From: JBGSYJ01 sp041748075
GTDB taxonomy: Bacteria; Acidobacteriota; Thermoanaerobaculia; Gp7-AA8
NCBI GenBank assembly: GCA_041748075.1
Contig: JBGTDX010000081.1
Span: 1-64,000 of the forward strand
Length of the DNA stretch: 64,000 nucleotides
Direction of reading: 5' to 3'
Positions 25,572 to 34,396 of the stretch are shown here, piece by piece. The notes under the pieces are model-generated. The model made no database searches. It worked only from the letters and a program-made list of their open reading frames with translations, and was not told the origin of the DNA. The translations under genes were made by a program, and so were the position numbers. Every line of letters begins with the position of its first letter. The stretch's first letter is position 1.

Positions 25572-27203
25572 TCATTCCAGTACCGCGAGATCAGGAATCA
25601 CACCACCGCCCGCGACAACCTGATAGGAAAAGAAATGGCGGCCGGCGCGTCCTTCCAGCGGGAGCTCGATCTGCCGGCGACCTGGCGCGAGGAGGCTGGT
25701 TCGCGACCGACCTCCATCAAAACCGAACGAGATCAGAACGGGGCGCTCCTCGACTTCCAGAAAGATTTCGAGGCGATCATATCCCGCGGCGGGATCGATG
25801 CAGATCGGAACCCCGGCATCTGCCCAGAAGTCCGAAGGGTAGTACTTCAGAAAGACTCCCGAATCGACTTCATCGGTCGAGCCCGAAGCCTGTGCCACAG
25901 CGCGTCGAACCAGAGCCACCTCGCATTCCCTCAGAGCCGTCGGAGGAATCTGGTTGAGAGCCTCTGCGGCATCTTCGAGGCTCCTGCTTCTCAGATGATG
26001 CCAGGCTAGATCGACATGAAAGGCGGTCCAGCCAAGGGGATCTCTCACAGCCGAAGAGGCAAGCTCCTCGGCTCCAAAGTTGTCACCGGCGGCAAGAGCA
26101 ATCGATGCAGCGTCTGGCATCGGAACGTCGGTGATCGCCGCGATTGCGTTCTGAAAGACCGCTGGATCGATGCCGCCGGTCCGTCCCCTCCTCAGGAACC
26201 GAATCAGCTCCGCTCGGCCGCCAGCCGCGGCCCACCGTTCCAAAGTGGGCGGACAAAGGCCGAGGACCTCGGCGACCTGCCCTCTCCCCGCGGGATTGTC
26301 GAACGCATAGACGTCGTGTCGCCGCACCCAAAGCTCGCAGGCCTGCTGCAGCCCGGCGAAATCATTGAGCTGTCTTCGTCTTCGGATGACCTGGAGATCC
26401 AGCTGGCGCTCGCGCCACTCCGCTCTCTCCCACCGCATGTAAATAGGTGCGGCAGCAAGGGCATCTCCCACCCCGGCAAGAGTTTCGATCGCGGCATTCA
26501 ATGCCGGCGCAGAATCGGGCAGGAGAGCGGCAGCCTGCCCATCACCGATCAGTCCGGCAACGGACAGATAGTTGCGGGACACGAAATTCGGATCTGCCAT
26601 CGCAGCCCGAAACAGCTCTCCTGAATACGCTCTCGCCGACGGCTCGAGCTCGTTCCAGGACTCGATTATTGCCGAAGCGGCGAAGACCCTTATGGTCTGG
26701 TCGCCCGGAGTGGCGTTAAAAGCCTGCCTCAGGACTGTCAGCCACCGTGCGCCCGGGCGACCCTCGTCAGCGCGGAGGTAATCAACGGCTCCGAGGAGCG
26801 ACTGGTGAGAAGCCCATCCGGGGCGTGCTGCGATCGCAGTGAGAAGCAGAGCCTCAGCTGCCGCGAGCTCCTTGTCGACCACCTCGAGGACCTCGAGCCA
26901 GAGCTCACGGGTCGTCGCGTCGAGATCCCCTATTCGGACGGTCCCCATCGCATCCCTGACAGCGGCATCTCCAACCAGCCCGTAACCGAGGTCCGCTGTC
27001 TGCGCAAGCCGGATCGCCTCTGCCTGTCCGGGACGTCGCTCCTGCAGATAGTAGGTATTCACGAACCGCTCGGACGGCTGTCGAAGCTTACGGTCTGCAA
27101 GATAATGCCAGCCTGCAGGGACGATGAGGGCAAGGAAGACTAGGGCAAGCATCAGCCGAACTGCGACCCCACCTTTCGACGCTGTTGCGTTCCGATTAAG
27201 CAT
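25572..27203 (-). CDS. Membrane-anchored protein of unknown function, TPR/helical-repeat-like
   Basis: 543 residues. One N-terminal membrane helix (about 15-30, LMLALVFLALIVPAGWHYLA) is followed by a helix-rich domain with alanine/leucine spacing like TPR or SEL1-type repeats (AEALLLTAIAARPGWASHQS, SLEDAAEALNQIPPTALREC), and a C-terminal beta-rich part from about 470 (RLEIFLEVEERPVLISFGFD). Probably periplasmic, tethered to the inner membrane. It lies 20 bases after the O-antigen-ligase-like gene and likely serves the same pathway; I do not recognise a named family. Confidence 0.7.
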   Translation of the reverse strand: MLNRNATASKGGVAVRLMLALVFLALIVPAGWHYLADRKLRQPSERFVNTYYLQERRPGQAEAIRLAQTADLGYGLVGDAAVRDAMGTVRIGDLDATTRELWLEVLEVVDKELAAAEALLLTAIAARPGWASHQSLLGAVDYLRADEGRPGARWLTVLRQAFNATPGDQTIRVFAASAIIESWNELEPSARAYSGELFRAAMADPNFVSRNYLSVAGLIGDGQAAALLPDSAPALNAAIETLAGVGDALAAAPIYMRWERAEWRERQLDLQVIRRRRQLNDFAGLQQACELWVRRHDVYAFDNPAGRGQVAEVLGLCPPTLERWAAAGGRAELIRFLRRGRTGGIDPAVFQNAIAAITDVPMPDAASIALAAGDNFGAEELASSAVRDPLGWTAFHVDLAWHHLRSRSLEDAAEALNQIPPTALRECEVALVRRAVAQASGSTDEVDSGVFLKYYPSDFWADAGVPICIDPAAGYDRLEIFLEVEERPVLISFGFDGGRSRTSLLAPGRRQIELPLEGRAGRHFFSYQVVAGGGVIPDLAVLE

Positions 27204-27223
27204 GATTCACGGTGGTGACTACG

Positions 27224-28633
27224 TCACCTTCGTCCTCCCCTCGAGATGTCTCCACTCACCGCCGACCACCCGGCGCCGAGGACCACCGCCAGTGTGAGGG
27301 GGATGGCGGGAATCGAAAAGTTGAATTCGACCAGTCCATGAAGCAGGAGCGAGATCAGAGCGCCGATGGCTCCCAATGCAAAAGCCGAATCCGTTGAGCT
27401 CGACTGGCGCCACCATTTACGAAGCAGTAGGACGCTGAAGTATGCCAGGCTCACCGCGGCCAGAAGCACCGAAATCCATCCCCCCGTCACCAGGAGCTGG
27501 AGCACGTCGTTATGGGCCTGCTCCACGATGAAGGTCACCTCTTCGGCCTGCACGGCCCTGAACGCTTCACGGAACGTCCCGAGACCGGAGCCGAAATGTG
27601 GGAACCGCTTCCACGCATCGATCGAAATCTCCCAGAGCCTCAGACGAAGCTCGGAGGCGGGATCGCGTGGGTCGAGAATCAGGAATCTGAGGAAGGGAGC
27701 CCGGCCTGTCGTGAAGAGAATCAGAGCGGCTCCCGCGATCAGGGCAGCAGTCGCATAGAGCGCGCGCCCGATGGATCTCCGGCCGCTGCGACGATGAGCA
27801 AGAGCGAGAGCCAGCATGATGCCAGTCGTCACCAGAGGAGCCGCTATACCCATTCGAGACTGCGCCAAGACGATACCGGCTCCGATGGCGACCCATGCCA
27901 CAAGGCGGACAGCTGCGCCAACAAGACGCCGCTCCAGGACGTCCGCTGCCTCTTCGCCATGCTCTCGCCGCCCGGCGCGGCGAATCTCGAGCCAGAGCAT
28001 GGCGAAGGCAAAGGCGAGAGCAATCTCGAGATATCCGGCAAAGTGGTTCTGATTTACGAATGTCCCGCTTCTCCAGGGGAAATCACTTTCAACGACACTC
28101 GCATAGATCACGTGGGCGACGGCATTCATCAGGATCAACGCAACGAGGACATTCCGCTGCATTCTGGTTCTGGTCAGGAGAGAGCCGGCGATGAATGCGC
28201 AGACGTAACTCATGATCAGAAGCGCGGCACGCACCGTTTCTCCGGGGACGACCGAGATTCGTGCAGAGATCGCCGGTCTGTCGAACATCCGCAGGATCTC
28301 GTTCGCGTTGCGATACACCTCCAGGCTCGCTGGCGAGAGGCGGCTCAGAACCTCCGCAGGCAAGGGGATGAGTTGCAGAGCCCCCACAATTGCGACTCCG
28401 CTCATCAAGGCCAGAGACACGACTGGCAGCCTCAAAGGTCCACGATGGCTCATGAATGCAATTGCCGCAGTCAGAAAAGAGAGGATCTGGATGCGCAACG
28501 TGGCACCGGGGAGGATCCCGCCATGAGGGATGGGAGCCGCCACGACGAGGAGGAGCAGTAAGGCAAAGCCCACGCGCTCCGGGATGGAGACGCCGTCAAA
28601 AAAGTCGCTGAGCTTTCGCCTTCTGGTGAACAT
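27224..28633 (-). CDS. O-antigen ligase / Wzy-C superfamily membrane protein
   Basis: About 469 residues from ATG 28633 with 11-12 helices. GTFVNQNHFAGYLEIALAFA is the conserved block of the Wzy_C/WaaL family, with RMGIAAPLVTTGIMLALALA after it, and the late periplasmic loop contains FGSGLGTFREAF followed by AHNDVLQLLVTGGW with the conserved His-Asn pair. Members ligate or polymerise lipid-linked glycans in the periplasm. The open frame continues to 28954, but that part overlaps the divergent dehydrogenase and has no membrane or family character, so 28633 is preferred. Confidence 0.87.
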   Translation of the reverse strand: MFTRRRKLSDFFDGVSIPERVGFALLLLLVVAAPIPHGGILPGATLRIQILSFLTAAIAFMSHRGPLRLPVVSLALMSGVAIVGALQLIPLPAEVLSRLSPASLEVYRNANEILRMFDRPAISARISVVPGETVRAALLIMSYVCAFIAGSLLTRTRMQRNVLVALILMNAVAHVIYASVVESDFPWRSGTFVNQNHFAGYLEIALAFAFAMLWLEIRRAGRREHGEEAADVLERRLVGAAVRLVAWVAIGAGIVLAQSRMGIAAPLVTTGIMLALALAHRRSGRRSIGRALYATAALIAGAALILFTTGRAPFLRFLILDPRDPASELRLRLWEISIDAWKRFPHFGSGLGTFREAFRAVQAEEVTFIVEQAHNDVLQLLVTGGWISVLLAAVSLAYFSVLLLRKWWRQSSSTDSAFALGAIGALISLLLHGLVEFNFSIPAIPLTLAVVLGAGWSAVSGDISRGGRR

Positions 28634-28855
28634 GAAATGTGCCGGGGCAGCCGCGTCATGATGCCACGGGCGCAATGCTGCGTCATAGTAGTGCAGACAG
28701 GCCGTCCGTGCAGAATTTCGAAGACCTGCCTCGTGTCGAATCATTATCCCGGAGCCAATCAGACGATTACAGATCGCGAGTACCAGCGGATCGTTCTGGA
28801 CGAAGCTTCGAGCTGGATTGCGAATGTCAAAGAAGCCGTCCTGTAAGATTGCCGT

Positions 28856-29806
28856 GTGATGAAACGAATCCGGATCGCCGCCGACGTCGGCGCATCGCTC
28901 ATGGATCGTCTCGCGGCGGACTCTCGCTTTGATGTCGTGTTCCGAAACGTGCACGACTCAGCGGAACTGATTGGGCTCGTGCGCGATGCGGAGATTCTCG
29001 TCACGCGGCATCACAACCGGGTGACGGCCGACGTGATCGAGGCGGCGCCGCAGCTCGAACTGATCGCTCAGGGGACGAGTGGTCTCGACAACATCGACAT
29101 TGACGCGGCGCGGGCGCGGGGGATCGCGATCGTCGGCGTGCCGGGCGAGAATGCGAACGCAGTCGCAGAGCTGGTAATCAGCTTCATGATCGCTCTCACG
29201 CGTACGGTTCCGGCGTATAACGAACAGGTGCGGGCGGGCTTGTGGCAGCGAGACGACTGCATGTCGCGCCGTGAGCTGCGCGCGCACACGCTCGGCATCG
29301 TCGGGATCGGACGCGTCGGTTCGCGGGTCGCGCATCTCGCGGGGGCGTTCGGCGTGCCGTGCGTTGCGTATGATCCGTATCTCGATCCGTATGAGATCCG
29401 TGCGCGGGGCGCTGAGCCGTGCGCGAGCCTCGACGAACTTCTTTCGAGATCAGACATCCTCACGCTGCACGTTCCCCTCAATGACGAAACCCGCGGCATG
29501 ATCGGGGGAGCGGAGCTCGACCGGCTCAGGCGCGGATCGTTCGTCATCAACTGCTGCCGCGGGCCGGTTCTCGACCAGGATGCGCTCTTCGCACGTCTCG
29601 GCGACGACAGACTCGGCGGCGCAGCGCTCGACGTTTACCGCGAAGAACCCCCCGTGGATGTCCACTGGCCGGATCGTTCGAAACTGATCCTGACGCCCCA
29701 TGTGTCCGGATGCTCACGAGAATCGAAAGACTCGACGGGGAGGCTCGTTTACGAAGCGATCTGCAGACACTTCGGGATCCCTCCCTACCCACCCACCCGG
29801 TTCTGA
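28856..29806 (+). CDS. D-2-hydroxyacid dehydrogenase (SerA/phosphoglycerate dehydrogenase-like)
   Basis: 316 residues. The NAD-binding GIVGIGRVGSRVA (about 145-157) and the catalytic set are present: Arg in NCCRGPVLDQ, Glu in DVYREEPP, His in TPHVSGCSRES. This group reduces 2-keto acids or oxidises D-2-hydroxyacids, for example 3-phosphoglycerate; no ACT domain is present, so it is not a full-length regulated SerA. GTG 28856 and ATG 28859 are adjacent alternative starts. The last codons (CCACCCGGTTCTGA) are made of the heptanucleotide array that follows, so the C-terminal YPPTRF may be repeat-derived. Confidence 0.88.
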   Translation: MMKRIRIAADVGASLMDRLAADSRFDVVFRNVHDSAELIGLVRDAEILVTRHHNRVTADVIEAAPQLELIAQGTSGLDNIDIDAARARGIAIVGVPGENANAVAELVISFMIALTRTVPAYNEQVRAGLWQRDDCMSRRELRAHTLGIVGIGRVGSRVAHLAGAFGVPCVAYDPYLDPYEIRARGAEPCASLDELLSRSDILTLHVPLNDETRGMIGGAELDRLRRGSFVINCCRGPVLDQDALFARLGDDRLGGAALDVYREEPPVDVHWPDRSKLILTPHVSGCSRESKDSTGRLVYEAICRHFGIPPYPPTRF

Positions 29807-29877
29807 GTTCTGAGTTCTGAGTTCTGGGTGGTGGGTTGTGGGTTCTGGGTTGTGGGTGGGATTGTGGGTGGTGGCGA
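29797..29877. repeat. Heptanucleotide array (GTTCTGA / GTTGTGG units)
   Basis: Four GTTCTGA-type units followed by GTGGGTT/GTTGTGG-type units run on a seven-base period from about 29797 to 29877. The array overlaps the stop codon of the dehydrogenase (TGA 29804-29806). The rest of the 29807-30186 gap holds palindromic element A and no gene. Confidence 0.85.
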
Positions 29878-29955
29878 GGGATAAGCCGTTTCGTCCTGAG
29901 AGGCTGAGAAGAAAATCCTTGTGCCCCATTCATGGGCGGGAACGGTCATGATGCA

Positions 29956-30126
29956 CGTCATCCTGAGGGAGCGAAGCGACCGAAGGATCTCGTCTTGCGA
30001 AGAAACGAGCTCACTTGCGATGATTCGTGTGGAAGAGATCCTTCGCTTCGCTCAGGATGACGTGGTTTCGCTCAGGATGACGTGGTTTCGCTCAGGGTGA
30101 CGTGGTTTCGGTCAGGGTGACGTGGT
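29956..30126 (+). repeat. Palindromic repeat element, copy A, with 20-bp tandem tail
   Basis: Outer arms CGTCATCCTGAG (29956-29967) and CTCAGGATGACG (30051-30062) enclose inner arms AAGGATCTC and GAGATCCTT and a central CGAGCTCACTTG. Three 20-bp units of the form TGGTTTCGCTCAGGATGACG follow (30063-30122). It is preceded by GCGGGAACGGTCATGAT, also found beside copy D. Same orientation as copies B and C. Confidence 0.9.
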
Positions 30127-30186
30127 TTCGACCGGCGCGGGCGCAGAGGATGTCGCGGCTTCCCACACTGGCGGTGAAAACGTGAT

Positions 30187-30537
30187 GTGGCAACGCAAAT
30201 GAAAAAAGAGAATCTCACAGCCCTTCGCTGGAGCTCCTCGGGGAAACTTCGCCAGTACTGGGTGTACATCCTGTCCAACGTCTCCATGACCCTCTATACG
30301 GGAGTCACGAATGATGTCAGAAAACGAGTTGTAGAACACAAATTAAAACTGGTGTCCGGATTCACAAGCCGATATCACTTCGATCGTCTCGTTTACTTCG
30401 AATGCTTCAATGATCCGCAATCTGCTATCGCTCGGGAGAAGCAGATCAAGGGTCTCACCCGGAAGAAGAAGATCGCTCTGGTCAAGACCATGAACCGGGA
30501 ATGGAAGGACTTGTCCTCTGGAGTCCCCGACGAATGA
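30187..30537 (+). CDS. GIY-YIG nuclease superfamily protein (UPF0213/YhbQ-like)
   Basis: 116 residues from GTG 30187, or 112 from ATG 30199. The single-domain GIY-YIG pattern is clear: YWVYILSN (GIY part), LYTGVTNDVRKRVVEHK (YIG part with the catalytic Arg), GFTSRYHFDRLVYFE, and AIAREKQIKGLTRKKKIALV with the metal-binding Glu. The fold cleaves DNA via a single metal ion, but most small members lack a proven role. The gene sits between palindromic copies A and B, 61 bases after one tail and 16 bases before the next copy, so element-associated mobility is possible (inference). Confidence 0.9.
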   Translation: MATQMKKENLTALRWSSSGKLRQYWVYILSNVSMTLYTGVTNDVRKRVVEHKLKLVSGFTSRYHFDRLVYFECFNDPQSAIAREKQIKGLTRKKKIALVKTMNREWKDLSSGVPDE

Positions 30538-30552
30538 CGCCCTGGTGATGCA

Positions 30553-30698
30553 CGTCATCCTGAGGGAGCGAAGCGACCGAAGGATCTCGTCTTGCGAAGG
30601 AACGAGCTCACTTGTCATGGTTCGTGTGGAAGAGATCCTTCGCTTCGCTCAGGATGACGTGGCTTCGCTCAGGATGACGTGGCTTCGCTCAGGATGAC
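30553..30698 (+). repeat. Palindromic repeat element, copy B
   Basis: Arms CGTCATCCTGAG (from 30553) and CTCAGGATGACG (to 30659), the same centre as copy A with few changes, then two tail units TGGCTTCGCTCAGGATGACG (30660-30698). It fills the 30538-30722 gap between the GIY-YIG gene and the DUF2142 gene, 16 bases after the former. Confidence 0.9.
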
Positions 30699-30722
30699 AC
30701 CCGGGTGTAGATTGCCCTCCAC

Positions 30723-32132
30723 ATGACGACGACATCTCCGGACAACCCTCAACGGAACCGCGCTGCAGGTCGTTTTCTCGTCATCAGCATTTCGTTCGGA
30801 CTTCTCTTCTCCGTGCTCACGCCTCCCTACCAGGCACCGGATGAGGCGGCGCACTTTTTCCGTGCATGGTCCATCGCAGAGGGACAGCGGTTTATCCAGC
30901 ATCGAAACGGCCAGAGCGGAGCGATGCTGCCGGCAAGCCTGCTCGCCTCGAAAAACGCGTTCGAGCATCTGGTAGCAGATGAATCTCAGACGACCACGCG
31001 ATCCGCACTGCTCGAAGAGCTCCGGCGAGAGACCGATGAGTCACGGCGTATCTTTACCGATCTCTCTGCAACGGCGCACTACTCGCCCGTCGCGCACGCC
31101 GTCCACGCAGGCGGCATTGCGCTCGTGCGCATCTTCGATTCGCCGGTTCTCGCAGGGCTGTACGCGGCGCGCGGCGCGAACGTCCTGGTGAGCTCGCTGT
31201 TGATCGCGCTCGCCATCCGGCTGCTGCCATTCTTCGGATGGGGGATGGCCTTCATAGCGCTGCTGCCCATGACGGTTTTTCTTCGAGGATCGGCTTCCGG
31301 AGATCCCGTAGCTACAGCGCTGGCCTTCCTGGTCTTCGCATTGATTCTCCATCTCGCCTGGAGCGGTCAGGGGATCAGCGCACGTGCCGTCGCTGCATTG
31401 CTCTTCGCTACGTGGCTCCTGGCGATGACCAAGCCGGTGTACTGGCCGATCGTCCTGCTCGCGCTGATGATCAGCCGCAATCGCTGGCAGTCGAACCGCG
31501 CGATCGCTGGTTTCTACATCGCCCTCGGGGCTTCTCTGGCGTGCGGCGCGGCCCTCTACCTTGCATGGACCTCGACCGGCACCATGCTTACCGCATCGAC
31601 GTCTTCGGCGCTCTCCCTCCCGGCAGCAATCGATCCGGGGCAGCAGCTCGCTCACGTCATCGCGCGACCGCTCGTCGTTCTCCGGATGATTCTCACCGAC
31701 TACGCCATGAACGCCGATCGCTATCTCGCCCACTTCATCGGGCGCCTCGGATGGCTCGACACGCCGCTGCCCACCGCCCTTCTCGGCGCATACGCGCTGG
31801 CGCTGCTGTTCATCGCCGTCACCGGAGGACCTCCGCGCGCGAGCATTCCGGGGAGGCATCGCCTGCTGGCAGCAATGGTCCTCGTGCTGACCATCAGCGC
31901 GATCAGCCTCTCGATGTATCTCGTCTGGACACCCGTCGGAGCCTCGGTGGTGGAAGGTGTTCAGGGGCGTTATTTCATTCCAGTCGCGCCTGTCGCACTG
32001 TTGATCGTTGCGAACCGGCGGTTTGCGTGGAAGGGATGGGAGGCGCGGTGGATGCCCGCCGCTTTCGCAGCGTTCTGCGTTGTCGGTCTGGGAATCACCT
32101 GCTGGGTGCTCGTTTTACGCTATTACGCGTGA
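30723..32132 (+). CDS. DUF2142 family membrane protein
   Basis: 469 residues with about 10-11 helices. TPPYQAPDEAAHFFRAWSIA in the first periplasmic loop (acidic pair as in GT-C enzymes) and VVEGVQGRYFIPVAPVALL near the C-terminus are the hallmark blocks of DUF2142. The family resembles GT-C glycosyltransferases, so a periplasmic sugar transfer role is likely but unproven. No ribosome site is evident before ATG 30723. The stop codon at 32130-32132 is directly followed by palindromic copy C, and copy B lies just upstream, so the gene is bracketed by repeats. Confidence 0.85.
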   Translation: MTTTSPDNPQRNRAAGRFLVISISFGLLFSVLTPPYQAPDEAAHFFRAWSIAEGQRFIQHRNGQSGAMLPASLLASKNAFEHLVADESQTTTRSALLEELRRETDESRRIFTDLSATAHYSPVAHAVHAGGIALVRIFDSPVLAGLYAARGANVLVSSLLIALAIRLLPFFGWGMAFIALLPMTVFLRGSASGDPVATALAFLVFALILHLAWSGQGISARAVAALLFATWLLAMTKPVYWPIVLLALMISRNRWQSNRAIAGFYIALGASLACGAALYLAWTSTGTMLTASTSSALSLPAAIDPGQQLAHVIARPLVVLRMILTDYAMNADRYLAHFIGRLGWLDTPLPTALLGAYALALLFIAVTGGPPRASIPGRHRLLAAMVLVLTISAISLSMYLVWTPVGASVVEGVQGRYFIPVAPVALLIVANRRFAWKGWEARWMPAAFAAFCVVGLGITCWVLVLRYYA

Positions 32133-32258
32133 CGTCATCCTGAGGGAGCGAAGCGACCGAAGGATCTCGTCTTGCGAAGGAACGAGCTCACTTGTCATGA
32201 TTCGCGTGGAAGAGATCCTTCGCTTCGCTCAGGATGACGTGGCTACGCTCACGATGAC
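32133..32258 (+). repeat. Palindromic repeat element, copy C
   Basis: CGTCATCCTGAG begins at the first base after the DUF2142 stop codon; the closing CTCAGGATGACG ends at 32239 and one degenerate tail unit (TGGCTACGCTCACGATGAC) ends at 32258, ten bases before the hutI stop. It may act as the 3' end of both convergent transcripts. Confidence 0.9.
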
Positions 32259-32267
32259 ACGGATTTA

Positions 32268-33545
32268 TCACTCGTTCGCCCCTCGCCCGTCGCGGACGAT
32301 CCACTCACCGTCACGAAACACATGCTGCACGAGATTTACGCCGAAGTGATAGACGAGATGGAGATAGTTCGGGGCTTCGATGAGGACGAGATCCGCGCGT
32401 TTGCCGGTTTCGATCGAGCCGATCTCCGAGGCTTTGCCGATTGATGCTGCGCCATTCAGGGTGGAGGCGGTCAGTGCTTCTTCCACGGTCATCTTCATCC
32501 GCAGCGAGGCGAGCTGCATGACGATCTGCATCGACTCGGTCATCGACGAGCCGGGATTGCAGTCGGTGGAAAGCGACACGATGGCTCCGGCATCGATCAG
32601 CTCCCGTGCCGGCGCATAGCGGTCGGACATCAGGAAGAAGCTCGTGGCGGGCAGCAGATTCGCGACCGTCGACGATGGAGCGAGGGCGGCGACTCCGCGC
32701 GACGATATGTGCATCAGATGATCGGCTGATGCAGCGTTGAGCTCCGATGCGAGTGATGCCCCGTCCGTGTCGCTCAGCTCGTCCGCATGAAGCCGCGGGA
32801 TCAGTCCGGCCTTCATGCCGGCCCGAAGAACCGCCTCCCCCTGATCCCTCGTGAAGACACCCGCTTCAACGAAAGCGTCGCAGTAGATGGCGAGCCCTTC
32901 CTTCGCAACGCGGGGAATGATCTCGTCGATGATCCGGGCGACGTACTGCTCCTGCGCAACAGAGTCACCCCTGCTCTCGGGGGGAAAATCGTGCGCGGCG
33001 AGGCAGGTCGGAATCAGCCGGACAGGCGATCGTTCGTTCGCCTGCCGGATCGCCCGGAGCTGTTTGAGCTCGTCTTCGAGATTCAGGCCGTATCCACTCT
33101 TCGCCTCAGCGGTCGTCGTTCCGTGCAGCGCCATGCGCGTCGTACGATCGAGGACGAGCTCCACGAGCTCGTCCTGCGTGGCGGCACGGGTGGAGCGCAC
33201 GGTCGAGGCGATCCCCCCGCCCGACGCGGCGATATCCCTGTACGACTCACCCTGCAGCCTGCGATTGAATTCCGATTCGCGGTAACCGGCGAATGGAAGG
33301 TGGGTGTGGGTGTCGACGAACCCCGGGATCGCAGTACATCCATGCGCATCGAGATCGATGTCGACTCTTCGCTTCAGATCCTCCGGAAGATCCGTTTCAC
33401 GACCGGCAAATGCGAAGAGCCCGTTCTCGATGACGATCACCGGATGTTCCACGACGTGCAGCTCGCGCATGGCGGAACCGCGCCGCGGCGCATTCCCGAT
33501 CGGAGTCGCCATCTGGCTGAGGTTATGAATGAGAGTCGTTGGCAT
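32268..33545 (-). CDS. hutI: Imidazolonepropionase
   Basis: 425 residues, amidohydrolase fold. The metal site HTH is in GFVDTHTHLPFAGYRESEF, followed by GGGIASTVRSTRAAT, GTTTAEAKSGYG, LHADELSDTDGA and STDCNPGSSMTESM, all HutI blocks. It hydrolyses 4-imidazolone-5-propanoate to N-formimino-L-glutamate, the third step of histidine degradation; the next enzyme type (ftcD) is at 61643. The ATG at 33545 suits the family N-terminus, but a heptanucleotide array directly abuts it, so no Shine-Dalgarno is visible. ATG 33512 or 33470 are less likely starts. Confidence 0.93.
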   Translation of the reverse strand: MPTTLIHNLSQMATPIGNAPRRGSAMRELHVVEHPVIVIENGLFAFAGRETDLPEDLKRRVDIDLDAHGCTAIPGFVDTHTHLPFAGYRESEFNRRLQGESYRDIAASGGGIASTVRSTRAATQDELVELVLDRTTRMALHGTTTAEAKSGYGLNLEDELKQLRAIRQANERSPVRLIPTCLAAHDFPPESRGDSVAQEQYVARIIDEIIPRVAKEGLAIYCDAFVEAGVFTRDQGEAVLRAGMKAGLIPRLHADELSDTDGASLASELNAASADHLMHISSRGVAALAPSSTVANLLPATSFFLMSDRYAPARELIDAGAIVSLSTDCNPGSSMTESMQIVMQLASLRMKMTVEEALTASTLNGAASIGKASEIGSIETGKRADLVLIEAPNYLHLVYHFGVNLVQHVFRDGEWIVRDGRGANE

Positions 33546-33676
33546 GGGTTGAGAGTTCTGAGTTCTGAGTTCTGAGTTGTGGGTTGCGGGTTGTGGGTTG
33601 TGGGTTGTGGGTTGTGGGTTGTGGAATGCTGAGCCCGCGACGATCCCAATTCAACATTCAACATGCAACATTCGGG
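33546..33676. repeat. Heptanucleotide arrays upstream of hutI
   Basis: From the base next to the hutI start, GTTCTGA units (33554-33575) pass into GTTGTGG units (to about 33624); a second array ATTCAAC-ATTCAAC-ATGCAAC-ATTCGGG occupies 33649-33676. All follow a seven-base period. Confidence 0.85.
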
Positions 33677-33864
33677 CGGGCGGTTGTCGCGCTGGCATGA
33701 GGCAGACAATCAAAGCAAGCCCGCAGCGCCCCTCTCCCGGCGCGCTGACTTCATCGCACTTGCGAAATTTCGCGAAGCCCGCGCGCCACCCTCTCCCCGC
33801 TTCGCGGGGCGAGGGGAAACGGGCCGGGGCGTGCGATAACAGCCATCTCAACACTGCCGGTGAC
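33677..33864. other. Intergenic remainder before divIVA stop
   Basis: With the arrays at 33546-33676 this completes a 319-base gap. It is GC-rich and contains CCCTCTCCCGGCGCG- and GCTTCGCGGGGCGAGG-type segments able to form small hairpins, but no gene or clear terminator. Confidence 0.4.
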
Positions 33865-34368
33865 TCACCGATCGTTGACGGTCTTCCGGTACAACTGCGT
33901 GATCGGCAGCTCGTTGGCTTCCTGTTCGGCGTCCATGATCACCATCTGCTGGAACGTATCGATCGTCGAGGCGAGCTTGTTTCTGACTGCCTTGCGTTCA
34001 ATCTTGAGATCCTGGATGGCTTTCTCCAGATCGGCGATCCGGCTCATGGCCTGCGAAACGATCCGCTCGGAGAGCAGTTCGGCGTCCTTGACGATCAGCT
34101 CGGCTTCCTTCCGCCCGTTTGTGATCACTTCTTCCGAGACGCGCTGAGCCGAGAGAAGCGTCTCTTTGAGAATCATCTCTCTCTCGGAGTTCTCGCCGAT
34201 CTGTTCCCGCATGATCGCATTCTCACGCGAGAGCTTCTCGACATCCTTGAGCAGCGTCGCCAGCTCCTCGGCGACCAGGTGGAGGTAGGCACGCACTTCG
34301 TCGGGAGAAAACCCCCGCATCGCTTTCGAAAAGTTCTGCTTCTGAATGTCGAGTGGAGTCAGATGCAT
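33865..34368 (-). CDS. DivIVA-family protein
   Basis: 167 residues. MHLTPLDIQKQNFSKAMRGF followed by SPDEVRAYLHLVAEEL is the DivIVA N-terminal lipid-binding/dimer domain (L-x-P-x-D-I-x-x-x-x-F-x-x-x-x-R-G-Y/F-x-x-x-E-V), followed by heptad-rich coiled coil to about residue 130. DivIVA proteins bind negatively curved membrane at poles and septum and recruit growth or division factors. The context with yggT and yggS upstream on the same strand matches the order seen in Gram-positive bacteria; its presence in a diderm fits Acidobacteriota and some Deltaproteobacteria-like groups. Confidence 0.88.
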   Translation of the reverse strand: MHLTPLDIQKQNFSKAMRGFSPDEVRAYLHLVAEELATLLKDVEKLSRENAIMREQIGENSEREMILKETLLSAQRVSEEVITNGRKEAELIVKDAELLSERIVSQAMSRIADLEKAIQDLKIERKAVRNKLASTIDTFQQMVIMDAEQEANELPITQLYRKTVNDR

Positions 34369-34396
34369 GGGTCCCGCCCTCCCGGTCGTAGTGAAT

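Noticed and set aside
28634..28954. N-terminal extension of the O-antigen-ligase-like frame
   Set aside because: The extra 107 codons overlap the divergent dehydrogenase start, contain no membrane or family signal and would leave no promoter space.
30343..30618. Short frames encoding ILRSLRSLRMT or ILRFAQDD-like peptides over the palindromic elements
   Set aside because: These peptides are translations of the repeat itself, recur wherever the element occurs, and overlap real genes.
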